Shown in pieces: positions 23,600-35,006 of a DNA stretch of 39,495 nucleotides. Position 1 is the stretch's first letter; each line of letters starts with the position of its first letter. Source of the stretch: Leuconostoc falkenbergense (GTDB lineage Bacteria > Bacillota > Bacilli > Lactobacillales > Lactobacillaceae); NCBI RefSeq assembly GCF_014634805.1, contig NZ_BMBS01000018.1, forward strand, positions 1 through 39,495. The letters run 5' to 3'. Below the pieces are notes generated by a model. That model did no database searches and was not told the DNA's origin. It saw only the letters and a list, made by a program, of their open reading frames with translations. A program made the position numbers and the translations under genes.

Positions 23600-23722
23600 G
23601 AGTTGACCAGTGGCAAGATTCGACGTACCTCAGTGAATATCGTTTTTACTAGTGCACACTCGATATGACACAAACAATTAGCGCATTAAATTTATGGTTA
23701 ATTACCATAAATTTTCTTAACT

Positions 23723-23754
23723 AAAAAAACATCCCCGCAAATTGAGGATGTTTT
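23723..23754 (-). terminator. Terminator of the LysM protein gene
   Basis: On the minus strand AAAACATCC and GGATGTTTT pair around an 11-nt loop, followed by TTTAG. Confidence 0.88.
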
Positions 23755-23777
23755 GATATCATGGTTTGATTAAAAAA

Positions 23778-24374
23778 TTAATACCAACCAGTTGCTTGTG
23801 AGTGTGCCCAAGCATTTTCAGCTGTACCGTAACGTGCTGCAATATACGCCTTCATGGCATTCAATTGGTCGTTATAATCAGCTGTGTTACCACCGTAAAT
23901 GGCACGGGCTTGTGCTGAAAGTTGACCAATACCATAATATTGACCGTTTGTAGCGTTAACATTACCACCTGATTCACGAGCAATCAAAGCATTCAATGCA
24001 GCAGAATTAGAGCTGTCACTTGAAGTTGACGTTGTTACTGAAGATGAAGTAGTAGTAGTAGTTGTTGTCGTTGTGCTTGTCGTTGCTGCTGCAGTAGTTG
24101 TTGATTGTGCAGTCGTTGCTGCCGCTTTAGTTGCTGTGGCAAATGACAAATGTTGACCAACAACGATCAAGTTAACGTTTGAAATGTTGTTATTAGTCGC
24201 AATTGTGTCAACTGAAACACCATACTTTGCTGACAATTTGTTCAATGTGTCACCAGATTGCACAACATAGTCTGATGGGGCTGTTGTTGTGTCGGCACTA
24301 GCATGTGCACCACCAAAGGCAAAGGCGCCTGCAACACCAGCAGCGATGGTCAAAGTCTTCTTAATATTAAACAT
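23778..24374 (-). CDS. Secreted LysM protein with APF/transglycosylase-like C-terminus
   Basis: 198 residues. Signal peptide residues 1-27 (cleavage near H-A-S-A-D), one LysM domain (about 34-78, Y-V-V-Q-S-G-D-T-L to V-V-G-Q-H-L) binding peptidoglycan, a Thr/Ser-rich linker (about 88-122), and a C-terminal domain (about 126-198) with I-A-R-E-S-G-G and Y-G-I-G-Q-L-S. This resembles aggregation-promoting factors of lactobacilli and Rpf/transglycosylase-like folds; the Glu in R-E-S-G-G would be the catalytic acid. It probably acts in wall remodelling or cell shape. It has a long leader and its own terminator. Confidence 0.88.
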   Translation of the reverse strand: MFNIKKTLTIAAGVAGAFAFGGAHASADTTTAPSDYVVQSGDTLNKLSAKYGVSVDTIATNNNISNVNLIVVGQHLSFATATKAAATTAQSTTTAAATTSTTTTTTTTTSSSVTTSTSSDSSNSAALNALIARESGGNVNATNGQYYGIGQLSAQARAIYGGNTADYNDQLNAMKAYIAARYGTAENAWAHSQATGWY

Positions 24375-24393
24375 TATGTATTTGTACTCCTAA

Positions 24394-24550
24394 GTTGTCT
24401 GTTCGAAGATGACAACATCCGAATTGATGAAGTCATGTAATTAACTTACGAGTATTAGTTTAGTCGCTGAATATAATAAGCAAACATCTGTTTCATATCA
24501 GGAACATTACATACTATTATTTATTATACATTTACCATACTAATTGTCTT
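24394..24550 (-). promoter_or_regulatory. Promoter and leader of the LysM protein gene
   Basis: AAGACA (plus 24545-24550), a 16-nt spacer and TATAAT (plus 24523-24528) imply a leader of about 140 nt. A GTTGTC/GACAAC hairpin (24394-24416) lies just before the SD. No tandem WalR box could be recognised. Confidence 0.4.
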
Positions 24551-24579
24551 ATAAAAATCTTAAGATTTACAATAAAGGA

Positions 24580-26085
24580 TTAATATCGGACTTTTAACTG
24601 TAATTGTGGCTTCTCTGGTAACTGATCATGATCTTCAAAATAGGCAACTAACATATCTTGAACAGCCTTATCACCCGAATAAATCGTCTCTGAATCAGCA
24701 TAAGCTTTGTAATCACCACCACCGACAGCACGATAATTGTTCATCGCAACACTAAAATAATCGCTATCTTGAATATCTTCGCCCTGATACTTTAATTTTG
24801 TAATACGTTGTCCTATTGGCTTACGGACATCAATTTCATAATCAATACCAAACGCCAAGTCGTAGTTATAATGTTCCACTTTTGGTTTCAACCAATCAGG
24901 ATTAACCGCTAGTTTCTGACCTTCGATAACAAAATAATTTGCTGTATGCTCCAATCCAACGCGTAGATCAGCACCAGAAATACGTTTCGTGACCAATGTA
25001 TTATCAAATGGGTAATTTTGCAAAATTGATCTGAGTGTCAACCGTTTTGGCAAACTTGACGGGTTGTTGTTTAAGCCTTGCAATGTAATTTGTGCACCGG
25101 TAGCAGCCAGTTGTACTGCTGCAACCCATCGTAAAACATCATTACCATATTGCGCCAAAGTTAACGGTTCTGCAACTGCAACAGATGATGTCAAATTAGC
25201 GATTGGCTGATCCAACCACGCTTCAACTTTGTCATTGAGTGGTTGCAAGGCTTTAAGCATGTCAGGTTGGCTAGTCGTGCCAGCAGCATTTGTTGATGCA
25301 GTGAATAACCATTTCCCGTCTCTTAGCTCGCCATCAATTTGTGCGAAAAACTTAGCTTGGTTAGGTAATTGTAGCGTTAATGTGTCATTCATTAACTGGG
25401 CCGGCACTTGACCATGCTGATGTGCTGTCAATAAAATATCCAAATCAAGTTCTGCAGTGAGTTGCCAAGCAATATTTTCAGATGTTGTACTAATTACCTT
25501 GCCGGAATCCAAGTCACGCTCATAACCACCATGATAAATACCTATCAAAACATCAGCTGATTGGCGCAGGCGTGCGATAGTTTGAGCCGCTTTAATCAAA
25601 GGTGATTCAATTTTAATACCTGCGAGATGTTCTGGTTTCTCCCAAATATTAATATAGTCCGTCACTAAACCAATTAAACCAACTTTTGTGCCATCAGCTA
25701 GGGTCTTAATTTCTGCTGGATATAAGGTTTGTCCACTCTCATCTGTAACATTTTCAGCTAACACAGTTGCATTCAGATTTGCCAAATGTTTCTTGAGTTC
25801 GTCATAGCCCGCATTAAAGTCATGATTACCAAGCGTAACATAGTCATATCCTGCCATATTCATCATGTCTGATACTGCGTCAATGTCTTTATTTTTCTTA
25901 AGGTATTGTAGTAGTGGTGATCCTTGATACATATCACCACCATCAATTACTAGGGTGTTGCCATCTTTTTGATAATTCGCGGCCACATTGATAAGGCCTT
26001 GTGGTTGTGAACCGCTTTGAATGTAGTCAGTTGGCCATAAGTAACCGTGAACATCCGAAGTGTAATATAACTTGAAATGCTTCAT
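24580..26085 (-). CDS. Bifunctional metallophosphoesterase / 5'-nucleotidase
   Basis: 501 residues from the ATG at 26085, which has SD AGAAGGAA; an upstream in-frame ATG lacks one. N-terminal metallophosphatase: D-V-H-G (about residues 10-13), G-D-x-Y-Q-G-S-P (about 51-58), G-N-H-D-F (about 87-91), and Y-H-G-G with a later H-Q-H-G. A C-terminal 5'-nucleotidase domain follows (about 290 onward). No signal peptide or wall anchor is visible, so the enzyme is probably cytoplasmic, unlike most UshA-type enzymes. It is the last gene of the phn operon, after a small hairpin, and likely releases phosphate from nucleotides or other esters. Confidence 0.9.
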   Translation of the reverse strand: MKHFKLYYTSDVHGYLWPTDYIQSGSQPQGLINVAANYQKDGNTLVIDGGDMYQGSPLLQYLKKNKDIDAVSDMMNMAGYDYVTLGNHDFNAGYDELKKHLANLNATVLAENVTDESGQTLYPAEIKTLADGTKVGLIGLVTDYINIWEKPEHLAGIKIESPLIKAAQTIARLRQSADVLIGIYHGGYERDLDSGKVISTTSENIAWQLTAELDLDILLTAHQHGQVPAQLMNDTLTLQLPNQAKFFAQIDGELRDGKWLFTASTNAAGTTSQPDMLKALQPLNDKVEAWLDQPIANLTSSVAVAEPLTLAQYGNDVLRWVAAVQLAATGAQITLQGLNNNPSSLPKRLTLRSILQNYPFDNTLVTKRISGADLRVGLEHTANYFVIEGQKLAVNPDWLKPKVEHYNYDLAFGIDYEIDVRKPIGQRITKLKYQGEDIQDSDYFSVAMNNYRAVGGGDYKAYADSETIYSGDKAVQDMLVAYFEDHDQLPEKPQLQLKVRY

Positions 26086-26108
26086 TAAATTCCTTCTTTC
26101 AAAAACAA

Positions 26109-26127
26109 GGCAGCCAATGAGGCTGCC
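26109..26127 (-). terminator. Partial terminator between phnE and the 5'-nucleotidase gene
   Basis: GGCAGCC-TCATT-GGCTGCC followed by TTGTTTTTG on the minus strand. The interrupted U-tract suggests incomplete termination, lowering expression of the last gene. Confidence 0.55.
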
Positions 26128-26133
26128 CATCTT

Positions 26134-26943
26134 CTAACCATGTAGTAAGTGCTGACGTAATTTATCTGATAAGTACTCAATGACAAAAATTAGCACAAAC
26201 AGACCAATTAGAATGGCCCCAACTTTGTGCCACTCATACCCACTCATTGCAAAAATCATTGGCGCACCAATGCCCCCAGCACCAACCAGTCCTAAAATAG
26301 TGGCTTCACGTAGATTCATATCAAATCGGTAAGCAAGAATTGAGATAAAGTCTGAACTGAGTTGTGGCAAAACGCCATAACGGATTTTTTGGAAAAATGT
26401 GCTACCCGCTGCATCTAATGATTCCAAGATGCCCGAATCCAAATCTTCAATTGTCTCAATAAATAGTTTTGAAATCATACCGATAGAGACAACTGCCAGT
26501 GTCATCACACCGGCAAATGGTCCTGGCCCAGTGACGCGAATAAACATCAAACCATATACCAATGATGGTACTGTCCGAATCGCCATAATCACAAACCGTG
26601 TTACCACGACAACTGGTTTCGGCACTATATTTGTGGCTGAAATAAATGACAATGGCACCGCAATAATTGCACCAACTAGTGTCCCAAGAAAAGCAATTGC
26701 GATTGTTTGCAAAACCAAATAGGCAACACCAGTATCACCACCACCGAATAATAGGTCTTTGTCTGGTGTCACAATTCCTTCTAGGATATTCCAACCAATT
26801 CGCCACCCTTTGTCAGTCAAAGTCATTTGATTGACAGCAGATGATGACCAAACCAAGGCAATCAATACAATGATAGCAGCGGTGATATAGTATTTCGCAC
26901 GTTTAGGTTGTGTCAGCAGAACAGCTTCTAGTTTTTTATTCAT
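26134..26943 (-). CDS. phnE: Phosphonate/phosphate-compound ABC permease (PhnE-type, second)
   Basis: 269 residues and about six TM helices. The conserved PhnE segments F-L-G-T-L-V-G-A (about residues 76-83) and E-A-T-I-L-G-L-V-G-A-G-G-I-G (about 212-225) are present. It forms a heterodimeric channel with the preceding PhnE paralogue. It starts 10 nt after that gene, with SD AAGGAGAAC. Confidence 0.88.
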   Translation of the reverse strand: MNKKLEAVLLTQPKRAKYYITAAIIVLIALVWSSSAVNQMTLTDKGWRIGWNILEGIVTPDKDLLFGGGDTGVAYLVLQTIAIAFLGTLVGAIIAVPLSFISATNIVPKPVVVVTRFVIMAIRTVPSLVYGLMFIRVTGPGPFAGVMTLAVVSIGMISKLFIETIEDLDSGILESLDAAGSTFFQKIRYGVLPQLSSDFISILAYRFDMNLREATILGLVGAGGIGAPMIFAMSGYEWHKVGAILIGLFVLIFVIEYLSDKLRQHLLHG

Positions 26944-26953
26944 GTTGTTCTCC

Positions 26954-27775
26954 TTAACTCAAGAATTTTCGTAGTTGTTGGCTCAATGTTTCAATCAGCA
27001 CCACGGCAACAAATAATGAAACCAAGATCATGCCAACACTTTGAAATTCACGCCAACCAATTTTTTGGTTCAAAATCATACCAATACCACCAGCGCCAAC
27101 GTAACCTAAAATGGCAGCATAGCGAACATTACCTTCAAAAGCAAATAATGATGTCGACAAATAAGTCGGCAAAATTTGTGGCATAATAGCCGTAACAAAC
27201 GCTCGCGGTGCATTTGCACCTGTGGCAATCAAGGCTTCATACGCCCCCATGTCCACTGTTTCAATATACTCAAATAGTTGTTTACCAACAAAAGATAAAC
27301 TAAACATAAAGATAGCAACCGTACCAGCAAATGTGCCTAATCCAAAAATATAAGTCGCAATTAGGGCGGCAACTAATGTTGGCAATGTCCGCAACACTGT
27401 CAACGCAAACCGCACAATAAGATTGACGAATCGATTATTAGTAACATTGTTAGCCGCCAATATTGCTAATGGCAAGGCCACCACTGCACCAAAGAAAGAT
27501 CCAAATAGTGACATTTTAATCGTATCAATTAAAGGTTGCCAAACTGATGGAAAATAAGACCACTTTGGTGGAAATAAATCGCCAAAGACAACCCAAAACT
27601 GCTGAAAATTAGCAAATAAGGTTGGTAAACTAAAACCAGTTACAACAACTGAAATAATTAAAATAATTAACAGTATCAGCAAAATCAATGGTGTTCTCGT
27701 AAACTTTTGGCTGACTGTTTTACCGTTGGCTAACGTGTATTTCTTAGCTTTAAATAATTTATCATACCACCACAT
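26954..27775 (-). CDS. phnE: Phosphonate/phosphate-compound ABC permease (PhnE-type, first)
   Basis: 273 residues and six TM helices, paralogous to the next gene. F-G-S-F-F-G-A-V (about residues 91-98) and Y-A-A-I-L-G-Y-V-G-A-G-G-I-G (about 218-231) are the family signatures. The ATG overlaps the phnC stop (TAATG), so the two are translationally coupled. Confidence 0.88.
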   Translation of the reverse strand: MWWYDKLFKAKKYTLANGKTVSQKFTRTPLILLILLIILIISVVVTGFSLPTLFANFQQFWVVFGDLFPPKWSYFPSVWQPLIDTIKMSLFGSFFGAVVALPLAILAANNVTNNRFVNLIVRFALTVLRTLPTLVAALIATYIFGLGTFAGTVAIFMFSLSFVGKQLFEYIETVDMGAYEALIATGANAPRAFVTAIMPQILPTYLSTSLFAFEGNVRYAAILGYVGAGGIGMILNQKIGWREFQSVGMILVSLFVAVVLIETLSQQLRKFLS

Positions 27776-28521
27776 TATTCGGCCTCATCTTTTGAATAGA
27801 TATTATCTAAAATTTCTTGTGTTACACCAGAAACTGGTCCGTCATATACAACACGTCCAGAACGAATACCAATGATACGTTTGGCATAATCCAGAGCTAG
27901 GTCGACATGGTGAATATTGATCAAAACGGTTTGACCAAGTTCGTCATTAATGCGTTTAAAATCGTCCATTACCTCATGCGCTGTCACAGGATCAAGTGCG
28001 GCCACTGGTTCATCCGCCAAAAGCACTGATGGATTTTGTGCCAAAGTTCTTGCCAATGACACACGCTGTTGTTGTCCACCAGACAATTGATCAGTTCTAA
28101 CAAAAGCCTTATCTAACATCGAAATACGATCTAGCGCCTCTAACGCACGCATTTTATCATTCTTTGAGAATAGCCCCAAAATGACCCGCCATAACGGCAT
28201 ATCTGGTACCAATGAACTCATAACATTACGAATAACCGTAATACGGGGCACCAAGTTATATGACTGAAAAATCATACCCACCTTGCGACGAAAACGGCGT
28301 AATGCTTTCCCTTTCAAGTTAGAAATTTCGACACCGTCAACCGTCAATTTACCTTCAGTGATGTCATTCAACCGATTAATAGTTCTAATAAAAGTAGACT
28401 TTCCAGCACCAGACATGCCGATAATGCCCACAAATTCACCATCTTCAATTTCTAAATTGATATCTTGCAAACCCTTCACACCGTTGGGGTACGTTTTTGA
28501 AACATGCTCAAATTTAATCAT
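27775..28521 (-). CDS. phnC: Phosphonate-type ABC transporter ATP-binding protein
   Basis: 248 residues. Walker A G-M-S-G-A-G-K-S-T (about residues 35-43), signature L-S-G-G-Q-Q-Q-R (about 146-153), Walker B V-L-L-A-D-E-P (about 166-172). Preceded by SD AGGAAG. It is separated from phnD by two hairpins, so it is likely made at lower level than the binding protein. Confidence 0.92.
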   Translation of the reverse strand: MIKFEHVSKTYPNGVKGLQDINLEIEDGEFVGIIGMSGAGKSTFIRTINRLNDITEGKLTVDGVEISNLKGKALRRFRRKVGMIFQSYNLVPRITVIRNVMSSLVPDMPLWRVILGLFSKNDKMRALEALDRISMLDKAFVRTDQLSGGQQQRVSLARTLAQNPSVLLADEPVAALDPVTAHEVMDDFKRINDELGQTVLINIHHVDLALDYAKRIIGIRSGRVVYDGPVSGVTQEILDNIYSKDEAE

Positions 28522-28547
28522 TTTTTCTTCCTAAACTATAATATGTA

Positions 28548-28598
28548 TTGGCGCCATTTAAGGCACCAAACGCAATAAAAAGCAGCCCTGGAGCCGCT
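28548..28598 (-). terminator. Tandem hairpins between phnD and phnC
   Basis: The first, AGCGGC-TCCAGG-GCTGCT followed by TTTTATTG (plus 28581-28598), resembles a leaky terminator. The second, TTGGTGCC-TTAAAT-GGCGCCAA (plus 28548-28569), has 8 bp with one U-G pair and no U-tract. Together they would cap the phnD message and partly reduce read-through. Confidence 0.65.
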
Positions 28599-28616
28599 TA
28601 TTAATGTCGTTGATTT

Positions 28617-29660
28617 TTACTTAGTTGACTCTTTTAACACTTTTTGTGCTGCACGTTCACCGTCATAGTTAGATGACTTTGCCTTAACATAACCTTCGTG
28701 TGAATAGATCGCAATCACTTTTTTACCTTCTTTAGTCTTAGCCAGTTTGATAAATGACTTTGACAAAGCTGACTTAAACTTCTTAGTCATAATCTTTGAC
28801 TTCTTTGAAACAGAAATTGTGTCGTTGTAGATTGGTTGTGAAACACCGATAACGTTTGTTTCAGCCCAAATTGACTTTGATTGCTTATAATCTTTTGTCC
28901 ATGCGTCCGCAAAATCACGACGTGCATTTGCATAAACTGGCAAAATATCAATTTGTCCAGAAGCTAAACGTGCCATACCTGAACCGTATGAATCAACCTG
29001 AACTGTATTTGACAAGTCAGTCACTGTCTTATTGTACTTTTTATTCAACCACAATGATGGATAAATATAGCCGGCTGAAGAAGTGGTTGATGACAAGCCC
29101 CACTTAGCAGAGTTCAAGTCTTTCCATGTCAACTTTTTACCTGCATTGATTTTCTTAGCCAATTCCTGTCCCTTTGCAGAAGGACCAGCGATAAACAATG
29201 AACGATATGTCGCTGCTTGCTTTTTAGTAGGTTCAGTTGCCTTACCATCATTCCACTTTGCAGCAGAAGTAAAGTCTTTATTTAAACCGGCACGAGTTGC
29301 GGTTAACAAAACTTGAACGCCGTCTTCATACATCACATAAGTACCACCCGGAATGAAACCAACATCGGCAGTGCCTGATGTTAGTGCTTCTCCGGCAGCT
29401 TCATAACTTGTACCTACTTTGATATCAACATTCTTAACATTATAACCTTGCTTTTCTAATTGTGCTTTCAACAAGCCTTTCAATGGCTTAGTTGCTGTTA
29501 CAATTTGATCAGGTTGCTTTGAAGGAACAAAATAGATTTTCAATTCCTTGATTGTCTTAGTTGCTGCACTTGCGCTCTGCACACTCAATGTCGCAAAAGC
29601 AATCAATGCAACAGCAAAAACCATACTCAAACGGATGATCTGCTTAGCAGTCTGTTTCAT
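28617..29660 (-). CDS. phnD: Phosphonate/phosphate-type ABC substrate-binding protein
   Basis: 347 residues. PhnD family: after a signal peptide (residues 1-32, ending S-A-S-A-A-T-K) comes L-K-I-Y-F-V-P-S-K-Q-P, then T-S-Y-E-A-A-G-E-A-L (about residues 83-92) and A-D-V-G-F-I-P-G-G-T-Y (about 97-107), and S-S-T-T-S-S-A-G-Y-I-Y-P (about 195-206), the oxyanion-binding helix starts. No lipobox Cys is visible, so it would be cut by signal peptidase I. No C-P lyase gene is near, so the ligand may be phosphate, phosphite or an organophosphate rather than a phosphonate. First gene of the operon, behind a Pho-box-like promoter. Confidence 0.9.
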   Translation of the reverse strand: MKQTAKQIIRLSMVFAVALIAFATLSVQSASAATKTIKELKIYFVPSKQPDQIVTATKPLKGLLKAQLEKQGYNVKNVDIKVGTSYEAAGEALTSGTADVGFIPGGTYVMYEDGVQVLLTATRAGLNKDFTSAAKWNDGKATEPTKKQAATYRSLFIAGPSAKGQELAKKINAGKKLTWKDLNSAKWGLSSTTSSAGYIYPSLWLNKKYNKTVTDLSNTVQVDSYGSGMARLASGQIDILPVYANARRDFADAWTKDYKQSKSIWAETNVIGVSQPIYNDTISVSKKSKIMTKKFKSALSKSFIKLAKTKEGKKVIAIYSHEGYVKAKSSNYDGERAAQKVLKESTK

Positions 29661-29723
29661 GATTCAGTTCTCCTGTGACCTTAACGGTCTCTCTCGTTTT
29701 AGTAACCATTGCGTTACCAGTTT

Positions 29724-29777
29724 ATTCTACACAAGCATTGTCAAATTTTCGTCAAACTTTTGTCAAGAAAAATTCAA
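29724..29777 (-). promoter_or_regulatory. Pho-box promoter of the phn operon
   Basis: Four direct hexamers in the minus-strand order TTGAAT, TTGACA, TTGACG, TTGACA start exactly 11 bp apart (plus 29772-29777, 29761-29766, 29750-29755, 29739-29744). Nine nt later is TAGAAT (plus 29724-29729). The spacing is that of PhoP boxes in Bacillus (TTHACA repeats one helical turn apart), where they replace the -35. Implied control: induction on phosphate starvation by PhoPR. Confidence 0.78.
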
Positions 29778-29865
29778 TGTCTGTCCAGATACTACTTTAC
29801 CAAAAAAATCATCATCATAGCAAAATAATTATTAAGTATTTCCTCATTTTTAAAATTAATGTACG

Positions 29866-29932
29866 GAATGTTCTGAACATTCGTCATGATTTTTAATAAA
29901 AATACGAACGTTTAGTTTGTAAGCGCTTTTTA
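29866..29932. promoter_or_regulatory. Unassigned palindrome and cre-like site downstream of the ATP operon
   Basis: GAATGTTC-T-GAACATTC (29866-29882) is a 17-bp perfect palindrome. TGTAAGCGCTTTTTA (29918-29932) matches the left part of a cre but not the right, and TTTGTA/TACAAA flanks it. The 333-bp gap 29661-29993 otherwise holds only the phn promoter and the atp terminator. I see no gene here. Confidence 0.4.
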
Positions 29933-29951
29933 TACAAATTAATGCCATCAT

Positions 29952-29983
29952 AAAAACCCCGAAATAACTATTTCGAGGTTTTT
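29952..29983 (-). terminator. Terminator of the ATP synthase operon
   Basis: On the minus strand AAAACCTCGAAAT and ATTTCGGGGTTTT pair (with U-G) around AGTT, followed by TTA, 10 nt past the atpC stop. Confidence 0.88.
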
Positions 29984-29993
29984 GTAAATTGAT

Positions 29994-30437
29994 TTAACGT
30001 CCAGATTTCAAGGCAGCAACGTGAATTCGGTTAACGGCACGCATCAAAGCAATACGTGCACGCTTTAATTCTTCGTCATTGTTGTCATCTTGGGCATGAG
30101 CTAAACGCGCTTCCGCACGTTCTTTAGCACTTTCAGCACGTGACACATCAATTGTGTCAGATGTTTCAGCACTGTCAGCAATCACTGTCAAAATGTTATT
30201 AGAAAATTCAGCAATACCACCATTTACGGCCAATGATTCTTTATGATCACCACGCTTGACAATTAATTCATCAATCGTCAATGCAGCTAAGATAGGAACG
30301 TGTTTTGCCATAATTCCAATTTGACCACCTTGCGTATTTACAATCGCGATATCAATACCGCTTTCATTGTAAATATCCCCAGCTGGCGTAACAATTTGAA
30401 CTTGGATGCCGTGTGTTGCAGTTGTTTCATCTGCCAT
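29994..30437 (-). CDS. atpC: ATP synthase F1 subunit epsilon
   Basis: 147 residues. N-terminal beta-sandwich (about 1-90; I-Q-V-Q-I-V-T-P-A-G, G-I-M-A-K-H-V-P, A-V-N-G-G-I-A-E-F motifs) and a C-terminal helical hairpin (about 95-140, A-R-A-E-S-A-K-E-R-A-E-A-R-L). It couples the central stalk and restrains ATP hydrolysis. 14 nt after atpD, SD GGGGG. Last gene of the operon. Confidence 0.95.
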   Translation of the reverse strand: MADETTATHGIQVQIVTPAGDIYNESGIDIAIVNTQGGQIGIMAKHVPILAALTIDELIVKRGDHKESLAVNGGIAEFSNNILTVIADSAETSDTIDVSRAESAKERAEARLAHAQDDNNDEELKRARIALMRAVNRIHVAALKSGR

Positions 30438-30451
30438 ATGTCAATACCCCC

Positions 30452-31999
<1,548 letters not shown>

Positions 32000-32908
32000 T
32001 TACTCTAACGCAGCCATACCACCAGTAATTTCTGTAATTTCAGTCGTAATCGCTGCTTGACGTGCTCGGTTAAACTGTAACTCTAAACGACCAATTAGGT
32101 CCTTAGCGTTATCAGTAGCGCCCTTCATCGCAGTTGATGAAGCCGCATGTTCAGCCGTTTTTGCGTCAAGCACCGCTTCATACACTAAGCTTTGTGCAAA
32201 TTGTGGTAAGACAACATTCAACACTGCCGTTGTGTCTGGTTCGATTTCATACGTAGATTGAACGTCTAGTTCCGCTTTTTGCGCTTCTGTTCCACCCATT
32301 GCTTCCAACGTATCTGTCGTTAGTGGCAATAACTGGACATCACGGTACTCACTAGTCAATCGGTTAACGAAGTGGTTATACACAACATGCAAGGCATCAA
32401 ATACGCCAGTTTCATACAAACTCGTTACTGTTTTGACAACAGAACGAATTTCGTTGAATGATGGCACATCCGACACACCGCGATGTTCTAAAATCACTTC
32501 AAACCCACGTTTTTTGTAGAAATCGGCACCATTACCACCCACAGCAAGAATAGCTGTGTTAGTGGTATCCAAATTCAATTTCTCTAATAATGCATTGGTT
32601 TGCTTAATAACGTTGGCGTTATATGAACCAACCAAACCACGGTCTGATGTTACCACCAAGATACCTGTTTTTTGGATTGGACGTTGTGCAATCAACGGAA
32701 TATGTTCAGCATCCGCATTATCGAAAAGATGTGCAGAGACAAGATGTTCAACCACCGTCTCTAAACGAGCAGCATAAGCACCATATCCAGCACTATACTT
32801 TTGAATTTGACTCAACTTGGCCGTTGAAACCATTTGCATGGCACTCGTAATTTGGCGCGTTTTCTTAGTTGATGAAATACGACGCTGAATATCTTGCAAA
32901 GAAGCCAT
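32000..32908 (-). CDS. atpG: ATP synthase F1 subunit gamma
   Basis: 302 residues. Two long coiled-coil helices: N-terminal (about 3-55, [18 protein letters not shown]) and C-terminal (about 250-302, [14 protein letters not shown]) around a Rossmann-like middle. It is the rotating central stalk. 14 nt after atpA. Confidence 0.97.
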   Translation of the reverse strand: MASLQDIQRRISSTKKTRQITSAMQMVSTAKLSQIQKYSAGYGAYAARLETVVEHLVSAHLFDNADAEHIPLIAQRPIQKTGILVVTSDRGLVGSYNANVIKQTNALLEKLNLDTTNTAILAVGGNGADFYKKRGFEVILEHRGVSDVPSFNEIRSVVKTVTSLYETGVFDALHVVYNHFVNRLTSEYRDVQLLPLTTDTLEAMGGTEAQKAELDVQSTYEIEPDTTAVLNVVLPQFAQSLVYEAVLDAKTAEHAASSTAMKGATDNAKDLIGRLELQFNRARQAAITTEITEITGGMAALE

Positions 32909-32922
32909 TGCAGCGCCTCCTT

Positions 32923-34449
<1,527 letters not shown>

Positions 34450-34452
34450 TCA

Positions 34453-34995
34453 CTAACCTAATAATTGTGCCTTCATTTTGGCAATTTTTGTTTGTAAGCT
34501 ACCATCAATCAAAATTGATTGTGATTGCAAGATAACACCACCAAGGATGCTGCTATCAACTACGTTTTCAATATTAACTTGTTTTGCACCCGTCTTGGTT
34601 GCAAATACGGTCGCTAATTTATCTAAACGTTGGTCATCTAAAGCAACAGCTGTCGTTGCTTTGACATCAACGATACCTTTGGCCTCATTATAATGATTGA
34701 CAAATTGATCAATGACCAAAGACAAAATGTCTATGCGATCATTACGTGCCAACAGCTTAACCAAATTTTGAATTGACTCCGCTGCGCCTTTTGTGAGTGT
34801 CTGTAACAATTGTTCACGATCTGTCGTCGTTAAATCCGAAGCAGTCACAACAGTTACAAAACTTGGATTCTCAGTGATTAACTTTTGAATCGTTTCTAAG
34901 TCACGCAAGACATCATCAAGCTGATTTTGTTCACTTGCTAGCTCAAAAATTGCTTTGGCGTATTGGTCAGCAATTTCTTTAATATTTTTTGCCAT
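34453..34995 (-). CDS. atpH: ATP synthase F1 subunit delta
   Basis: 180 residues. N-terminal six-helix domain starting A-D-Q-Y-A-K-A-I-F-E-L-A (about 8-19), and the C-terminal family end I-L-G-G-V-I-L-Q-S (about 150-158) with D-G-S-L-Q-T-K-I. It links the b-stalk to alpha. 11 nt after atpF. Confidence 0.95.
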   Translation of the reverse strand: MAKNIKEIADQYAKAIFELASEQNQLDDVLRDLETIQKLITENPSFVTVVTASDLTTTDREQLLQTLTKGAAESIQNLVKLLARNDRIDILSLVIDQFVNHYNEAKGIVDVKATTAVALDDQRLDKLATVFATKTGAKQVNIENVVDSSILGGVILQSQSILIDGSLQTKIAKMKAQLLG

Positions 34996-35006
34996 CCCAA
35001 TACTCC

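Noticed and set aside
24000-24125. Trinucleotide microsatellite (AGT/TGT/TGC-rich)
   Set aside because: It encodes the Thr/Ser/Ala linker of the LysM protein, an ordinary low-complexity spacer.
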